From the NCBI GenBank assembly GCA_937924905.1, contig CALDUK010000016.1, positions 62,001 to 126,000 of the forward strand: 64,000 nucleotides of DNA, given 5' to 3'. A model generated the notes under the pieces. The model ran no database searches and was not told the DNA's origin. It saw nothing but the letters and a program-made list of their open reading frames with translations. This DNA is from an uncultured Paracoccaceae bacterium (GTDB lineage Bacteria > Pseudomonadota > Alphaproteobacteria > Rhodobacterales > Rhodobacteraceae). Position 1 is the stretch's first letter. Each line of letters starts with the position of its first letter. Positions 8,780 through 17,442 of this stretch are shown here, piece after piece. The position numbers and the translations under genes were made by a program.

Positions 8780-10719
8780 GACGGCCACCCAAAGAAACCG
8801 AACAGGCCGCAGGCCTAGTCACGCGACGCGGCGTCGTTTTGGGCGGGCTTCAGCTTGGGTTTATGGGGCTTTTGGGCCTGCGCATGCGCCAGATGCAGGT
8901 GACCGAAGCAGACAGCTATCGACTGCTGGCCGAGGAAAACCGCATCAACATGCGGCTGATCCCACCTTCGCGCGGCATCATTTACGACCGGCACGGCATT
9001 GCGATTGCGCAGAATGCGCAGAATTACCGGGTGATTATCGTTCGCGAAGACGTCGAAGATGTGGATGAAACCATCGCCAAAGTGCGGCGGTTGGTCGATA
9101 TTGAAGACCGTCAGATTGAACGCGCGTTGCGCGAAATGAACCGCCGCAGCCCATTTGTTCCGATCACGCTTGCCGATCAGTTAAGCTGGGACGACATTGC
9201 AGAACTTTCGATCAATGCGCCTGCCTTACCGGGGATCACGCCGGATGTGGGGCTAAGCCGCGAATATCCGCTGGGCGTGGATTTCGCCCATATCGTGGGC
9301 TACGTCGGTCCGGTGAGCGACCGGGATCTGGCGCAGTTGCAAACGCCCGATTTACTGTTGCAGATCCCCGAGTTTCAGATTGGCAAGATCGGGGTCGAAA
9401 CCAAATTGGAAAGCCGTCTGCGCGGCAAGGCGGGTACCCGCCGGATCGAAGTAAATGCCGGCGGCCGCGTTATGCGCGAATTAAGCCGCGACGACTATAC
9501 GCCCGGCCAGGATTTGCAGCTGACGATTGATCACGGGCTTCAAAATTATGCCCAAGCGCGGCTTTCCACAGAAAGCGCAGGTTCGGTCGTTATTGATGTC
9601 GAAACCGGCGATCTGGTCGCCATGGCGTCGGCCCCTTCGTTTGATCCTAATCTGTTCGTGCGGGGGATTTCCTCGAAAGACTATGACGGGTTGCGGAACA
9701 ACGATTACAAGCCGCTTTTCAACAAAACAGTGCAGGGCGTCTATCCGCCGGGTTCAACCTTCAAAATGATGACCGGGCTTGCGGCCCTGCGCGCAGGTGT
9801 GATTGGACCTGGCGAACGGGTGTGGTGCCCCGGTCATATGACTGTTGGTCGGCGGCGGTTCCATTGTTGGAAACGCGGTGGGCATGGCTGGATGAACCTG
9901 GATGATGCCATCACGCAATCCTGCGATGTCTATTTCTACGAAGCGGCGCAGCGCGTTGGCATCGACAAGCTGGCCGAGCTTTGCCACGAGTTTGGATTGG
10001 GCGAACGCCATGACCTGCCGCTATCGGCTATCGAAGAAGGGCTTATTCCAACCACCAAGTGGAAAGCTCGGATGCGGGACGAACCCTGGTTGCCGGGCGA
10101 CACGCTGAATTCAGCCATCGGGCAGGGCTTTGTGCTGTCGTCGCCTTTGCAGCTTGCGGTGATGGCCGCGCGACTGGCCACCGGGCGTGAGGTAAAGCCG
10201 CGTCTGGTAAAATCGGCAGACGGGCTTGAATTGCCTGTGGCCGACATGCCGCCATTGAATATCTCATCCAGCCAGCTGCGCATGATCCAAAAAGCCATGT
10301 GGAACGTCTCGAACGGGCGCCGCGGCACGGCACGGCGGTCGCGAATTGTCGCCGAAGGACTGGAAATGGCGGGTAAAACAGGCACCAGCCAGGTCCGCAA
10401 TATCACAGCCGCCGAACGCGCGCGCGGTGTGACGCGAAACGACCAACTGCCCTGGAACCGGCGCGACCACGGCTTGTTTGTCGCCTTTGCGCCATATGAC
10501 AAACCGAAATATGCGATTGCAACGATAGTCGAACATGGGGGCGGGGGGTCATCTGCGGCCGCCCCACCATCGCGCGATATTCTGCTTTATGCGCTTTACG
10601 GCGATGTGCCACCGCTTGAGGCTTATCCGGAAGATCAACGCGAACGGATAAGCGCGATGCACGAAGAAATGGACATTCGCCCGCGCTTAAAACCTGAAAC
10701 CAAGCCGAGCCGCGCATGA
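8776..10719 (+). CDS. mrdA: Penicillin-binding protein 2 (peptidoglycan transpeptidase)
   Basis: 647 residues. This is the class B PBP that crosslinks peptidoglycan for lateral wall growth. A membrane anchor lies at about residues 20-40, then the PBP dimerisation domain with RGIIYDRHG, then the transpeptidase. Active-site motifs: STFK with Ser327 and Lys330, SCD at 382-384 (the SxD form common in PBP2), and KTG at 534-536. All catalytic residues are present. The ATG at 8776 overlaps the mreD stop by 4 nt. It works with RodA, encoded immediately downstream with another ATGA overlap. Confidence 0.97.
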   Translation: MRRPPKETEQAAGLVTRRGVVLGGLQLGFMGLLGLRMRQMQVTEADSYRLLAEENRINMRLIPPSRGIIYDRHGIAIAQNAQNYRVIIVREDVEDVDETIAKVRRLVDIEDRQIERALREMNRRSPFVPITLADQLSWDDIAELSINAPALPGITPDVGLSREYPLGVDFAHIVGYVGPVSDRDLAQLQTPDLLLQIPEFQIGKIGVETKLESRLRGKAGTRRIEVNAGGRVMRELSRDDYTPGQDLQLTIDHGLQNYAQARLSTESAGSVVIDVETGDLVAMASAPSFDPNLFVRGISSKDYDGLRNNDYKPLFNKTVQGVYPPGSTFKMMTGLAALRAGVIGPGERVWCPGHMTVGRRRFHCWKRGGHGWMNLDDAITQSCDVYFYEAAQRVGIDKLAELCHEFGLGERHDLPLSAIEEGLIPTTKWKARMRDEPWLPGDTLNSAIGQGFVLSSPLQLAVMAARLATGREVKPRLVKSADGLELPVADMPPLNISSSQLRMIQKAMWNVSNGRRGTARRSRIVAEGLEMAGKTGTSQVRNITAAERARGVTRNDQLPWNRRDHGLFVAFAPYDKPKYAIATIVEHGGGGSSAAAPPSRDILLYALYGDVPPLEAYPEDQRERISAMHEEMDIRPRLKPETKPSRA

Positions 10720-11861
10720 CCTATCTTGTCAATCAGGTCCGAACGGTCCCCACGGGGCTGCGCAAGGTGTTGTTCGTCAACTGGCCAATCGCGCTGTTGC
10801 TGACAGCAGTGGCTTGCGTTGGCTTTCTGATGCTGACCTCGGTCGCAGGCGGCGAAGTTGATCGCTGGGCCGAACGCCAAATGAAGGTATTCGCCGTCGG
10901 CTTTTTGCTGATGCTGGCGGTCGCAATGGTGCCGATATGGTTCTGGCGCTCTATTTCCGGGCTGGCGTATCTGTTCGCATTTGGCATGCTGATCGTCGTG
11001 GAAACGTCCGGTGTCGTCCGTATGGGTGCGCAACGTTGGGTCGATCTGGGCGTGACTGTCTTTCAGCCGTCCGAATTGATGAAGATCACCTTGGTTATGG
11101 CGTTGGCGGCCTACTACGATTGGTTGCCGTTACAGAAAACGTCGCGCCCGCTTTGGGTGATCCCGCCGGTGTTATTGACTTTGGTGCCGACAGCATTGGT
11201 TCTTAAACAACCCGATCTTGGCACAGCCATCCTGTTGCTTGCAGGCGGTGGTCTGGTGATGTTCTGCGCCGGTGTGTCTTGGTGGTATTTCGTTGCTGTT
11301 ATCGCGGGGGGATTGGGTCTGATTTATGCCGTTTTTGCCTCGCGCGGGACAGATTGGCAGTTGATCAAAGACTATCAATTCCGACGGATCGACACGTTCC
11401 TTGACCCGTCAAGTGACCCGCTGGGGGCTGGTTACAACATCACCCAGTCGAAAATCGCACTTGGATCGGGGGGGTGGACGGGCAAAGGGTTCATGCAAGG
11501 CACGCAGTCGCGGCTGAACTTTCTGCCGGAGAAACACACCGATTTCATCTTCACCACCTTGGCAGAAGAGTTTGGCATGGTGGGCGGCATGTCGCTTTTG
11601 GTGCTCTATGGGTTGATCGTATTTTTTTGCGTGCTGTCCGCGTCGCAGAACAAAGACCGCTTTGGGGCTTTGCTGACGCTGGGGATTGCTGCCACGTTGT
11701 TTTTGTTCTTTGCGGTCAACATGTCGATGGTCATGGGGCTGGCACCTGTGGTGGGCGTGCCGTTGCCCTTGGTCAGCTTTGGTGGCACGGCAATGCTGGT
11801 GCTTCTTGCCGCCTTTGGATTGGTGCAATCAGCACATGTCCACAGGCCGATGACCCGATGA
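10716..11861 (+). CDS. rodA: Peptidoglycan glycosyltransferase RodA
   Basis: 381 residues with about ten membrane spans, a SEDS-family protein. RodA polymerises lipid II into glycan strands and pairs with PBP2. Conserved SEDS features are visible: the FQPSELMKI segment at about 110-120 after the WVDLG strand, LKQPDLGTA in the middle, and PLVSFGGTAML near the end. The start overlaps the mrdA stop (ATGA) and its own stop overlaps the next gene (ATGA), so mreC through the dehydrogenase form one translationally coupled run. Confidence 0.97.
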   Translation: MTYLVNQVRTVPTGLRKVLFVNWPIALLLTAVACVGFLMLTSVAGGEVDRWAERQMKVFAVGFLLMLAVAMVPIWFWRSISGLAYLFAFGMLIVVETSGVVRMGAQRWVDLGVTVFQPSELMKITLVMALAAYYDWLPLQKTSRPLWVIPPVLLTLVPTALVLKQPDLGTAILLLAGGGLVMFCAGVSWWYFVAVIAGGLGLIYAVFASRGTDWQLIKDYQFRRIDTFLDPSSDPLGAGYNITQSKIALGSGGWTGKGFMQGTQSRLNFLPEKHTDFIFTTLAEEFGMVGGMSLLVLYGLIVFFCVLSASQNKDRFGALLTLGIAATLFLFFAVNMSMVMGLAPVVGVPLPLVSFGGTAMLVLLAAFGLVQSAHVHRPMTR

Positions 11862-12796
11862 TCCGCATTCTCTTTTCGGCGCCAAAGACAGATTGGGATG
11901 ACTATCGCGACATTTTGGCCGATGCGCTGCAAGCGGTCGGTGTCAAGGCGGATGTTGAACATACGCTGACCCCGTCTTCGCCTGAGACCATCGACTATAT
12001 TGTCTATGCCCCGTCCAGCAAAATGCGGGATTTTTCACCTTTTCGCAGCGTAAAGCTGGTGCAGAATCTTTGGGCTGGCGTCGAAGATGTTGCCACGAAT
12101 GACACATTGACCCACCCTTTGGCGCGGATGGTGGACAGTGGCCTGACCGACGGCATGGTGGAATGGTGCGTCGGCCATGTGATGCGCCACCATCTTGGGC
12201 TTGATCGTGATATCAACCGGACAGACCGGGTGTGGGCCCCCGTCATTCCGCCCTTGGCCACGGACCAAACGGTGGTTGTTTTGGGCCTTGGCGCTTTGGG
12301 TGCAGCGGTTGCAAACGCCCTAAGCAGTCTCAAGTTCCATGTCCGAGGGTGGAGCCGTTCGGAAAAGCACATCGCGGGCGTAGAATGCCATTCGGGCGAA
12401 AACGGATTGACCCAGGCTTTGCACGGTGCGGATATTGTGGTGCTTTTGTTGCCGCAAACGCCGGCGACAGGAAATATTTTAAACGCCAACCGGATTGCGC
12501 TGCTGGCGGATGGCGCGGTTTTGATCAATCCGGGCCGGGGGCCGTTGATCGATGATCGGGCCGTTTTGGCAGCGTTGGACAGTGAAAAACTGTCGCATGC
12601 CACGCTTGATGTCTTTCGGGTGGAACCGCTGCCGCAAAACGATCCGTATTGGACCCACCCCAAAGTCACCGTAACGCCGCATGTCGCTTCGGCCACGCGC
12701 CCGGCCAGCGCGGCCCGCGTCATTGCCGAGAATATTCGACGTGGCGAAGCGGGTCAGCCGTTTCTGCATCTCGTGGACCGGGCGCAGGGGTATTAG
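11858..12796 (+). CDS. D-2-hydroxyacid dehydrogenase, glyoxylate/hydroxypyruvate reductase A-like
   Basis: 312 residues. NAD(P)H-dependent reductase of the D-isomer 2-hydroxyacid family, most like GhrA, which reduces glyoxylate to glycolate or hydroxypyruvate to glycerate in the cytoplasm. The Rossmann motif LGLGALGAAVA lies mid-protein; the substrate-binding arginine lies in NPGRGPLID, the catalytic Glu in DVFRVEPLP and the catalytic His in TPHVAS. The start overlaps the rodA stop by 4 nt, so it is transcribed with the cell-shape operon, an odd metabolic passenger. It ends 3 nt before the convergent SseB-like gene. Confidence 0.88.
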   Translation: MIRILFSAPKTDWDDYRDILADALQAVGVKADVEHTLTPSSPETIDYIVYAPSSKMRDFSPFRSVKLVQNLWAGVEDVATNDTLTHPLARMVDSGLTDGMVEWCVGHVMRHHLGLDRDINRTDRVWAPVIPPLATDQTVVVLGLGALGAAVANALSSLKFHVRGWSRSEKHIAGVECHSGENGLTQALHGADIVVLLLPQTPATGNILNANRIALLADGAVLINPGRGPLIDDRAVLAALDSEKLSHATLDVFRVEPLPQNDPYWTHPKVTVTPHVASATRPASAARVIAENIRRGEAGQPFLHLVDRAQGY

Positions 12797-12799
12797 CGA

Positions 12800-13567
12800 T
12801 CAACGCAGTTTTGGCGGTTTGTCTGGGTCAAAGCCCGGCGCTTTGACCTCGGCCGGGACGGGCAGGTCAAAGCGCAGCCCATGCTTTGCCAACGTTGCGG
12901 CGATTGGGTCGCGGGCTGAAAAGAAAGCGACATCCAACTCGCCCGCATCAATACCAGAAAAGATCAACGCTTCTGAAATGGCCTGTGCCAGCGCTGTTTC
13001 GGAACCGGGCATTGGGTCTATAAAGGCCAACAGATGGCCTGTGCGCCCGCCGGGGTAAGTGACGGCAACCAGATACGCGATCTGCGCCAGCCCTGTTGTG
13101 GTCGACAGTTTGGCATCCAGGCCGGTAATCAACGTCTCGGGCAACTGACCCGGTGGCGCGACGGTTTCGGGCTGCGCCGTCGTTTCCGTGGGGCCCGCAC
13201 CAAGCGTGTCATGCAACCATTCAATGGCGCCCGCAGGCACCAGAAAGGACGATGTCGCGACGCCCAGGTTCAACCCAACTCCGGTGTCATGGCCATGCAG
13301 CATGTCAACTATCACACGCCCCGACAGGGCGGCATAGGGCGCTGGACCTTCGGCAAAATCAGTGAGCCGCGTTTCCAGATCAAAGGCCAGAATGAAACGT
13401 CCGTCGCTGGTGTCAAACAACTTGGGCGTGATGGCTTCGCCTTTTGGGTCGTCTTCCAACAGCAAAAACAACTCGGCATCCGCAAGGCGCTCAAAAAACC
13501 GAAGACGCGCGCCGTCGTCGTCAGGGGCCGCGCTCATTGCGGCATGGGCGTCATCCAGCGGGGTCAT
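12800..13567 (-). CDS. SseB family protein
   Basis: 255 residues from ATG at 13567, which overlaps the stop of the upstream glycosylase gene (ATGA). The N-terminal MTPLDDAHAAM and the following FFERLADAELFLLL segment are typical of alphaproteobacterial SseB-like proteins, with an SseB N-terminal domain at about 1-120. The function is not established; SseB-fold proteins are thought to act as small adaptor or chaperone modules. A much longer frame exists upstream but runs through the coding region of the glycosylase and is not used. It is the third gene of a minus-strand trio with a DCC-family gene and the DNA glycosylase. Confidence 0.85.
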   Translation of the reverse strand: MTPLDDAHAAMSAAPDDDGARLRFFERLADAELFLLLEDDPKGEAITPKLFDTSDGRFILAFDLETRLTDFAEGPAPYAALSGRVIVDMLHGHDTGVGLNLGVATSSFLVPAGAIEWLHDTLGAGPTETTAQPETVAPPGQLPETLITGLDAKLSTTTGLAQIAYLVAVTYPGGRTGHLLAFIDPMPGSETALAQAISEALIFSGIDAGELDVAFFSARDPIAATLAKHGLRFDLPVPAEVKAPGFDPDKPPKLR

Positions 13568-14160
13568 GCCAACGCTTTTTCGACGCGGGCCTGCAACACG
13601 GGCAGAAGATCGGCTTCGAACCACGGGTTTTTCTTCAACCAGCCGGTGTTGCGCCAGGATGGATGGGGCAGGGGGATCGCATTCGGCAAATGATCCTGCC
13701 AGCCCGCCACCGTGGCCGTCACTGTTTTCGGGGCATCCTGCAAATGCCAACCCTGCGCATAACCACCGATCAAAAGGGTCAGCTCGACAGCCGAAAGATG
13801 CGAAAGGATCCGTGCGCGCCAGGTTTCGGCACAACGTTTGGGCGGCGGTAAATCCGACCCTTTCGCGTCATAACCCGGAAAGCAGAACGCCATCGGCAGA
13901 ATTGCAATACGGTTCGTGTCGTAAAACACCGCCTCATCAACCCCCATCCAATCGCGCAATCGGTCGCCCGACGGGTCGGTGAACGGTTTGCCGCTTTCGT
14001 GGACGCGCATGCCCGGTGCCTGACCCGCGATCAGAATGCGCGCGGTTTTGCTGAACCAAACCACGGGGCGGGGGCTGTGACCGGTTTTGGTTGCACCGAA
14101 CTGCTGGGCACAAAGCTGGCAACCGCGAAGTTCGGTCTGCAGGGTATCAAGGCTTTCCAT
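13564..14160 (-). CDS. Uracil-DNA glycosylase family protein (likely Fe-S type)
   Basis: 198 residues. It belongs to the uracil-DNA glycosylase superfamily: motif 1 GQAPG at 46-50 and motif 2 HPSWRN at 166-171. Four cysteines at C14, C17, C93 and C110 have the Cx2C...Cx16C spacing of iron-sulphur glycosylases (families 4/5), so a 4Fe-4S cluster is probable. It would remove uracil or damaged bases to begin base excision repair. It lies 39 nt downstream of the DCC-family gene and overlaps the SseB-like gene by 4 nt. Confidence 0.88.
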   Translation of the reverse strand: MESLDTLQTELRGCQLCAQQFGATKTGHSPRPVVWFSKTARILIAGQAPGMRVHESGKPFTDPSGDRLRDWMGVDEAVFYDTNRIAILPMAFCFPGYDAKGSDLPPPKRCAETWRARILSHLSAVELTLLIGGYAQGWHLQDAPKTVTATVAGWQDHLPNAIPLPHPSWRNTGWLKKNPWFEADLLPVLQARVEKALA

Positions 14161-14199
14161 GGGGTTGAGGTAGGGTGGAAATGCATGATTTGTCCAGCC

Positions 14200-14595
14200 T
14201 CAGACACGGGTTCGGGGCGTGGCGCCCAAGCGCCGCGCTAAACGCGAAAGGCCAGGGCGTAGGTTTAGAAACACCCGGTACGCCCCTTCCATCGCCCGAG
14301 CCGCGCCTGGCAGATGCGCCAGCCGCGCGGCCCACCGCCATTTTGGCAAACTGTCCCAAACCGCGATGAAAGCACGCGCACCCGAAAGAAGTGAACCGTC
14401 GGAACGCCGCACGTGAAAGCGCGCCATGGCCGCGTCCCGCGTCAGGTCTTCGGGCATCGGCACAGTGGCAATGTTTACAAAGTCGATACGGTCCGCCCCG
14501 ATGCGGCCTTCGTAGTACCCAATCTCAAGGCTGCACAAGGCGCAGGTCCCGTCATAGTAAACGGTCAGTGGTTTCTGGTTCGCGTCATGTTCCAT
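14200..14595 (-). CDS. Thiol-disulfide oxidoreductase DCC family protein (DUF393)
   Basis: 131 residues. The motif YDGTCALCSLEI (C18 and C21, DxxCxxC) defines the DCC/DUF393 family, thought to be thioredoxin-like redox proteins; no substrate is known. The ATG at 14595 gives the usual start a few residues before the first strand (LTVYYDG). A longer frame upstream is poorly conserved in character and lacks a ribosome-binding site. It is the first gene of the minus-strand trio. Confidence 0.88.
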   Translation of the reverse strand: MEHDANQKPLTVYYDGTCALCSLEIGYYEGRIGADRIDFVNIATVPMPEDLTRDAAMARFHVRRSDGSLLSGARAFIAVWDSLPKWRWAARLAHLPGAARAMEGAYRVFLNLRPGLSRLARRLGATPRTRV

Positions 14596-14896
14596 CTGCT
14601 CGAATGTGGGGCGCCGGTGGCAATCGTCAAATCCGCGCGCATCGGGGCAGTTGCGGTGTTTGGGCGACAGGCCGCATAAGCTACAAGCTTTGCTTCCATT
14701 GCGGAATACAATTGCATGTATTGGCATCGCAGGCTGATCTTCGCCAATTGCCCATCGGAGGCTAAGCCTTTGCCCGCCGAGCCCGGCGATTGCGTTGTGG
14801 ATGGTCAATAAATTCCTTAGTAGAACTGGTGCATTCGCGACCGTGGCCGTGCATACTGCGCCAAGCGGAGCATTGGCAGAGCAAAACGCATCACGC
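14596..14896. other. Divergent intergenic region with a palindrome
   Basis: A 301-nt gap between the minus-strand DCC gene and the plus-strand KpsT-like gene; promoters for both are expected here. I see no gene. A palindrome ATACAATTGCATGTAT lies at 14706-14721 (ATACA/TGTAT around six bases), a candidate operator, and an AT-rich block at about 14806-14824 could carry a -10 element for the capsule genes. Neither is proven. Confidence 0.4.
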
Positions 14897-15559
14897 ATGA
14901 TCGAATTTCAGGGTGTCAGTAAATCCTTTTGGACGGGCGAAAAGCGCAAGGTAATCCTTGATCGTGCGTCTTTTCGTGTGGATACCGGCGTTTCGCTTGG
15001 CATCCTGGCGCCCAATGGCACCGGCAAGACGACCCTGATCAATATGATGTCGGGGTTGGAAAAGCCGGACGAAGGCAAAATCACCCGAACTTCGCGTGTT
15101 TCGTTTCCTTTGGGTTATATGGGGGGCATGGTTTCGCGCCTTACGGCGGTTGAAAACTGCCGTTTCATTGCGCGCATTTATGACAAAGACCCCGACTACC
15201 TAGAAGCATTCTGCCGCTGGGTGTGTGGTCTGGAAGAATATTTCGACATGCCTGTCGGCACCTATAGCTCGGGCATGGGCGCGCGGTTTTCATTCGCGCT
15301 CTTGCTGGCGCTCGACTTCGACGTATATTTGATCGACGAAGGCATGCCCGCCACCACCGATGCCGAGTTCAATCGAAAAGCAGGGCATGTCCTGTTCGAA
15401 AGACTCAAGACTTCGACCGTGATCATCGTCTCGCATCAGGTGAGCACGTTAGAGAAATTCTGCAAATCCGCAGCCGTGCTAAGACATGGCAAGCTGCATA
15501 TGTTCGACACGTTGGAAGAGGCGAAAGCACTCTATGACTATGAAGCCCAAAGCGCCTAA
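14897..15559 (+). CDS. Capsule polysaccharide ABC exporter, ATP-binding protein (KpsT-like)
   Basis: 220 residues. It resembles KpsT, the ATPase of group 2 capsule exporters. Walker A is APNGTGKTT at 38-46, the signature is YSSGM at 123-127, and Walker B is VYLIDE with Glu148, so ATP hydrolysis should be intact. The ATG at 14897 (MIEFQGVSKSF) gives the normal short KpsT start; 34 in-frame codons upstream look non-coding. The matching permease KpsM is absent from the window. The 3' end overlaps the KpsE-like gene by 26 nt. Confidence 0.88.
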   Translation: MIEFQGVSKSFWTGEKRKVILDRASFRVDTGVSLGILAPNGTGKTTLINMMSGLEKPDEGKITRTSRVSFPLGYMGGMVSRLTAVENCRFIARIYDKDPDYLEAFCRWVCGLEEYFDMPVGTYSSGMGARFSFALLLALDFDVYLIDEGMPATTDAEFNRKAGHVLFERLKTSTVIIVSHQVSTLEKFCKSAAVLRHGKLHMFDTLEEAKALYDYEAQSA

Positions 15560-17267
15560 GTTCCGTATCCGCCGTCCGGCCACCCGACCCTCGTCGGGCG
15601 AGGTGCCGAAAGATGTGGTATCTTCCAACCCGTCGGCGGCGGATGCCGAGATGACGCCGTCCGCCCCCGAAAGCACAAGTCTCGAGACGCCAGCCGAAGA
15701 TGGGTTTGGCGATCAGGCCTTTCCCGGCTCGGCCAAGGCAGTGTCGGACAAGAAAGCTGAAAGCAATATTGCCGATATTCAGCGCGAAGGCCTGACGGGC
15801 CGGCAATTGCGCATGGCACGTCGGCTGGCGCAGAAACACGGGCTAAAGCCCAGTTCGGATTTTGACGCTGTGCGGTTGTTGCGCGAGCAGGGCATCGACC
15901 CGTTTGATCGCGGCCACATGATTGAGCTTGTACACAACAAGGAAAACGCTGCCGGCGCCGCTGTTGCGGCAGCGGCAGGCGTGGCCGCCGAGGCTTCGCC
16001 GTCAGGGAGGGGCCCCGCAGATGGTCAGGAAAGCGCGAAACCGCCCTTGAAGATCGGTTTGCCTCAAAAAGTTGATCCGACGCCAAAGAACCTGCCGGGC
16101 GAACATATTCCGCAATCTGGCCCGATGGGAATACACGAGGTCGAGCGTATTCAACGTGACATCGTGCGTCGTCGTCGTCGGAACCTGATGATGCTGGCCC
16201 TGCGGCTAAGCGCGTTCATCTTCATTCCGACGTTTATCTGCATGCTCTATTTCGCGTTCTGGGCAACGTCGAGCTATGCGACCAAGTCCGAATTCATTGT
16301 TCAACAGGCCGAGGTTTCGGCTGGAACAGGTGGCCTACTCGGCGGCACGGCCATGGCGACCAGCCAGGATTCCATTCTGGTTCAGGACTTTCTGACGTCG
16401 CGTGGTGCCATGCAGCGGCTGGATGAAGAATATGGGTATCGCGAACATTTCAGCGACGAAAGCGTTGATTCGATCCAGCGGATTGCCCCGGATGCGTCCA
16501 ACGAAGATCTTTTCAAACACTATAAGAACCATGTGAAGGTCGGGTATGATCCGACCGAAGGCGTGTTGCGGATGGAAGTGTCTGCCCTGACACCCGATAT
16601 GAGCCGCGTGTTTTCCGAAGCCTTGATCGGCTATGCCGAAGAACGGGTTGATGCGATTACCGAACGCAAACGGGCCGATCAGATGCGCGGCGCCAACCAG
16701 ACATTCGCGGATGCTGAACAAAAGATGGTCGGCGCGCAAAACACGGTTCTCGCCTTGCAGGAACAGCTGGGCATTCTGGACCCGGCGTCAGAAACAACGG
16801 CTTTGATGGGGCAGATTTCTTCGCTTGAGACCACGCTGACCGAAAAACGCTTGGCGCTTAGCCAGTTGATGGACAACGAACAGCCGAACCAGGCGCGCGT
16901 TGCGGGCGTCGAAGGGGATATTGAACGCCTGGAAAACCTGATCGCATCTCTTAGGTCCCAATTGACTGTCGAGGGCAGTTCAGAGGCATCGCTGGCGACC
17001 GTTACGGCGCGGTTGCGCATGGCAGAGGTTGATCTGGAAACGCGGACGATGATGATGCAGGAATCGCTTCAGCAACTGGAGGCTGCCCGGATTGAAGCCA
17101 ACCGTCAGGTTCGTTTTCTGTCGATCGGTGTTTCGCCGGTTCCTCCGGATGAACCAACTTATCCGCGTGTGTTTGAAAACACGTTGATTGCGTTCTTCAT
17201 TTTTGGGGCAATCTACCTGTTGGTTTCGGTCACTGCGGCCATCTTGAGGGAACAGGTCTCAAGTTAG
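15534..17267 (+). CDS. Capsule export inner-membrane protein, KpsE-like (Wzz superfamily)
   Basis: 577 residues. The N-terminal about 180 residues are cytoplasmic and disordered except for a SAP-like helical patch (EGLTGRQLRMARRLAQKHGL). A transmembrane segment at about 188-210 follows the RRRRR stop-transfer patch. A periplasmic domain and a long coiled coil (about 330-540) come next, and a second membrane span closes the protein, the Wzz/KpsE topology with both ends inside. KpsE-type proteins bridge the inner-membrane ABC exporter to the outer-membrane channel. ATGs at 15534 and 15540 are both possible; MTMKPKAPKF is chosen. No KpsD or KpsM is adjacent. Confidence 0.85.
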   Translation: MTMKPKAPKFRIRRPATRPSSGEVPKDVVSSNPSAADAEMTPSAPESTSLETPAEDGFGDQAFPGSAKAVSDKKAESNIADIQREGLTGRQLRMARRLAQKHGLKPSSDFDAVRLLREQGIDPFDRGHMIELVHNKENAAGAAVAAAAGVAAEASPSGRGPADGQESAKPPLKIGLPQKVDPTPKNLPGEHIPQSGPMGIHEVERIQRDIVRRRRRNLMMLALRLSAFIFIPTFICMLYFAFWATSSYATKSEFIVQQAEVSAGTGGLLGGTAMATSQDSILVQDFLTSRGAMQRLDEEYGYREHFSDESVDSIQRIAPDASNEDLFKHYKNHVKVGYDPTEGVLRMEVSALTPDMSRVFSEALIGYAEERVDAITERKRADQMRGANQTFADAEQKMVGAQNTVLALQEQLGILDPASETTALMGQISSLETTLTEKRLALSQLMDNEQPNQARVAGVEGDIERLENLIASLRSQLTVEGSSEASLATVTARLRMAEVDLETRTMMMQESLQQLEAARIEANRQVRFLSIGVSPVPPDEPTYPRVFENTLIAFFIFGAIYLLVSVTAAILREQVSS

Positions 17268-17275
17268 ATAGAATT

Positions 17276-17313
17276 CGCAAGCCTGTCCTATTGCATCGTG
17301 TGACGGGCTTGCG
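17276..17313 (+). terminator. Hairpin after the capsule genes
   Basis: CGCAAGCCTGTC (17276-17287) pairs with GACGGGCTTGCG (17302-17313) with one G-T pair and a 14-nt loop. There is no clear T-run, so it is either a weak terminator for the KpsT/KpsE-like genes or an upstream structure for the tRNA gene that begins 17 nt later. Confidence 0.4.
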
Positions 17314-17330
17314 TAAAGGGATGGTCCAGT

Positions 17331-17405
17331 TGGGGAGTGGCGCAATGGTAGCGCAACAGTTTTTGGTACTGCAGGTTGCAGGTTCGAGTCCTGCCTCCCC
17401 AGCCA
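17331..17405 (+). tRNA. tRNA-Gln (anticodon TTG)
   Basis: A 75-nt cloverleaf. The acceptor stem TGGGGAG (17331-17337) pairs with CTCCCCA (17395-17401), followed by discriminator G and an encoded CCA (17403-17405). The D arm is GCGC/GCGC, the anticodon loop TTTTGGT (17361-17367) gives anticodon TTG at 17363-17365, and the T arm is GCAGG-TTCGAGT-CCTGC. It decodes CAA and, by wobble, CAG. Confidence 0.96.
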
Positions 17406-17442
17406 TCTCGACCTGACCTTCTGAAAACTTGGCGCGGATGGC

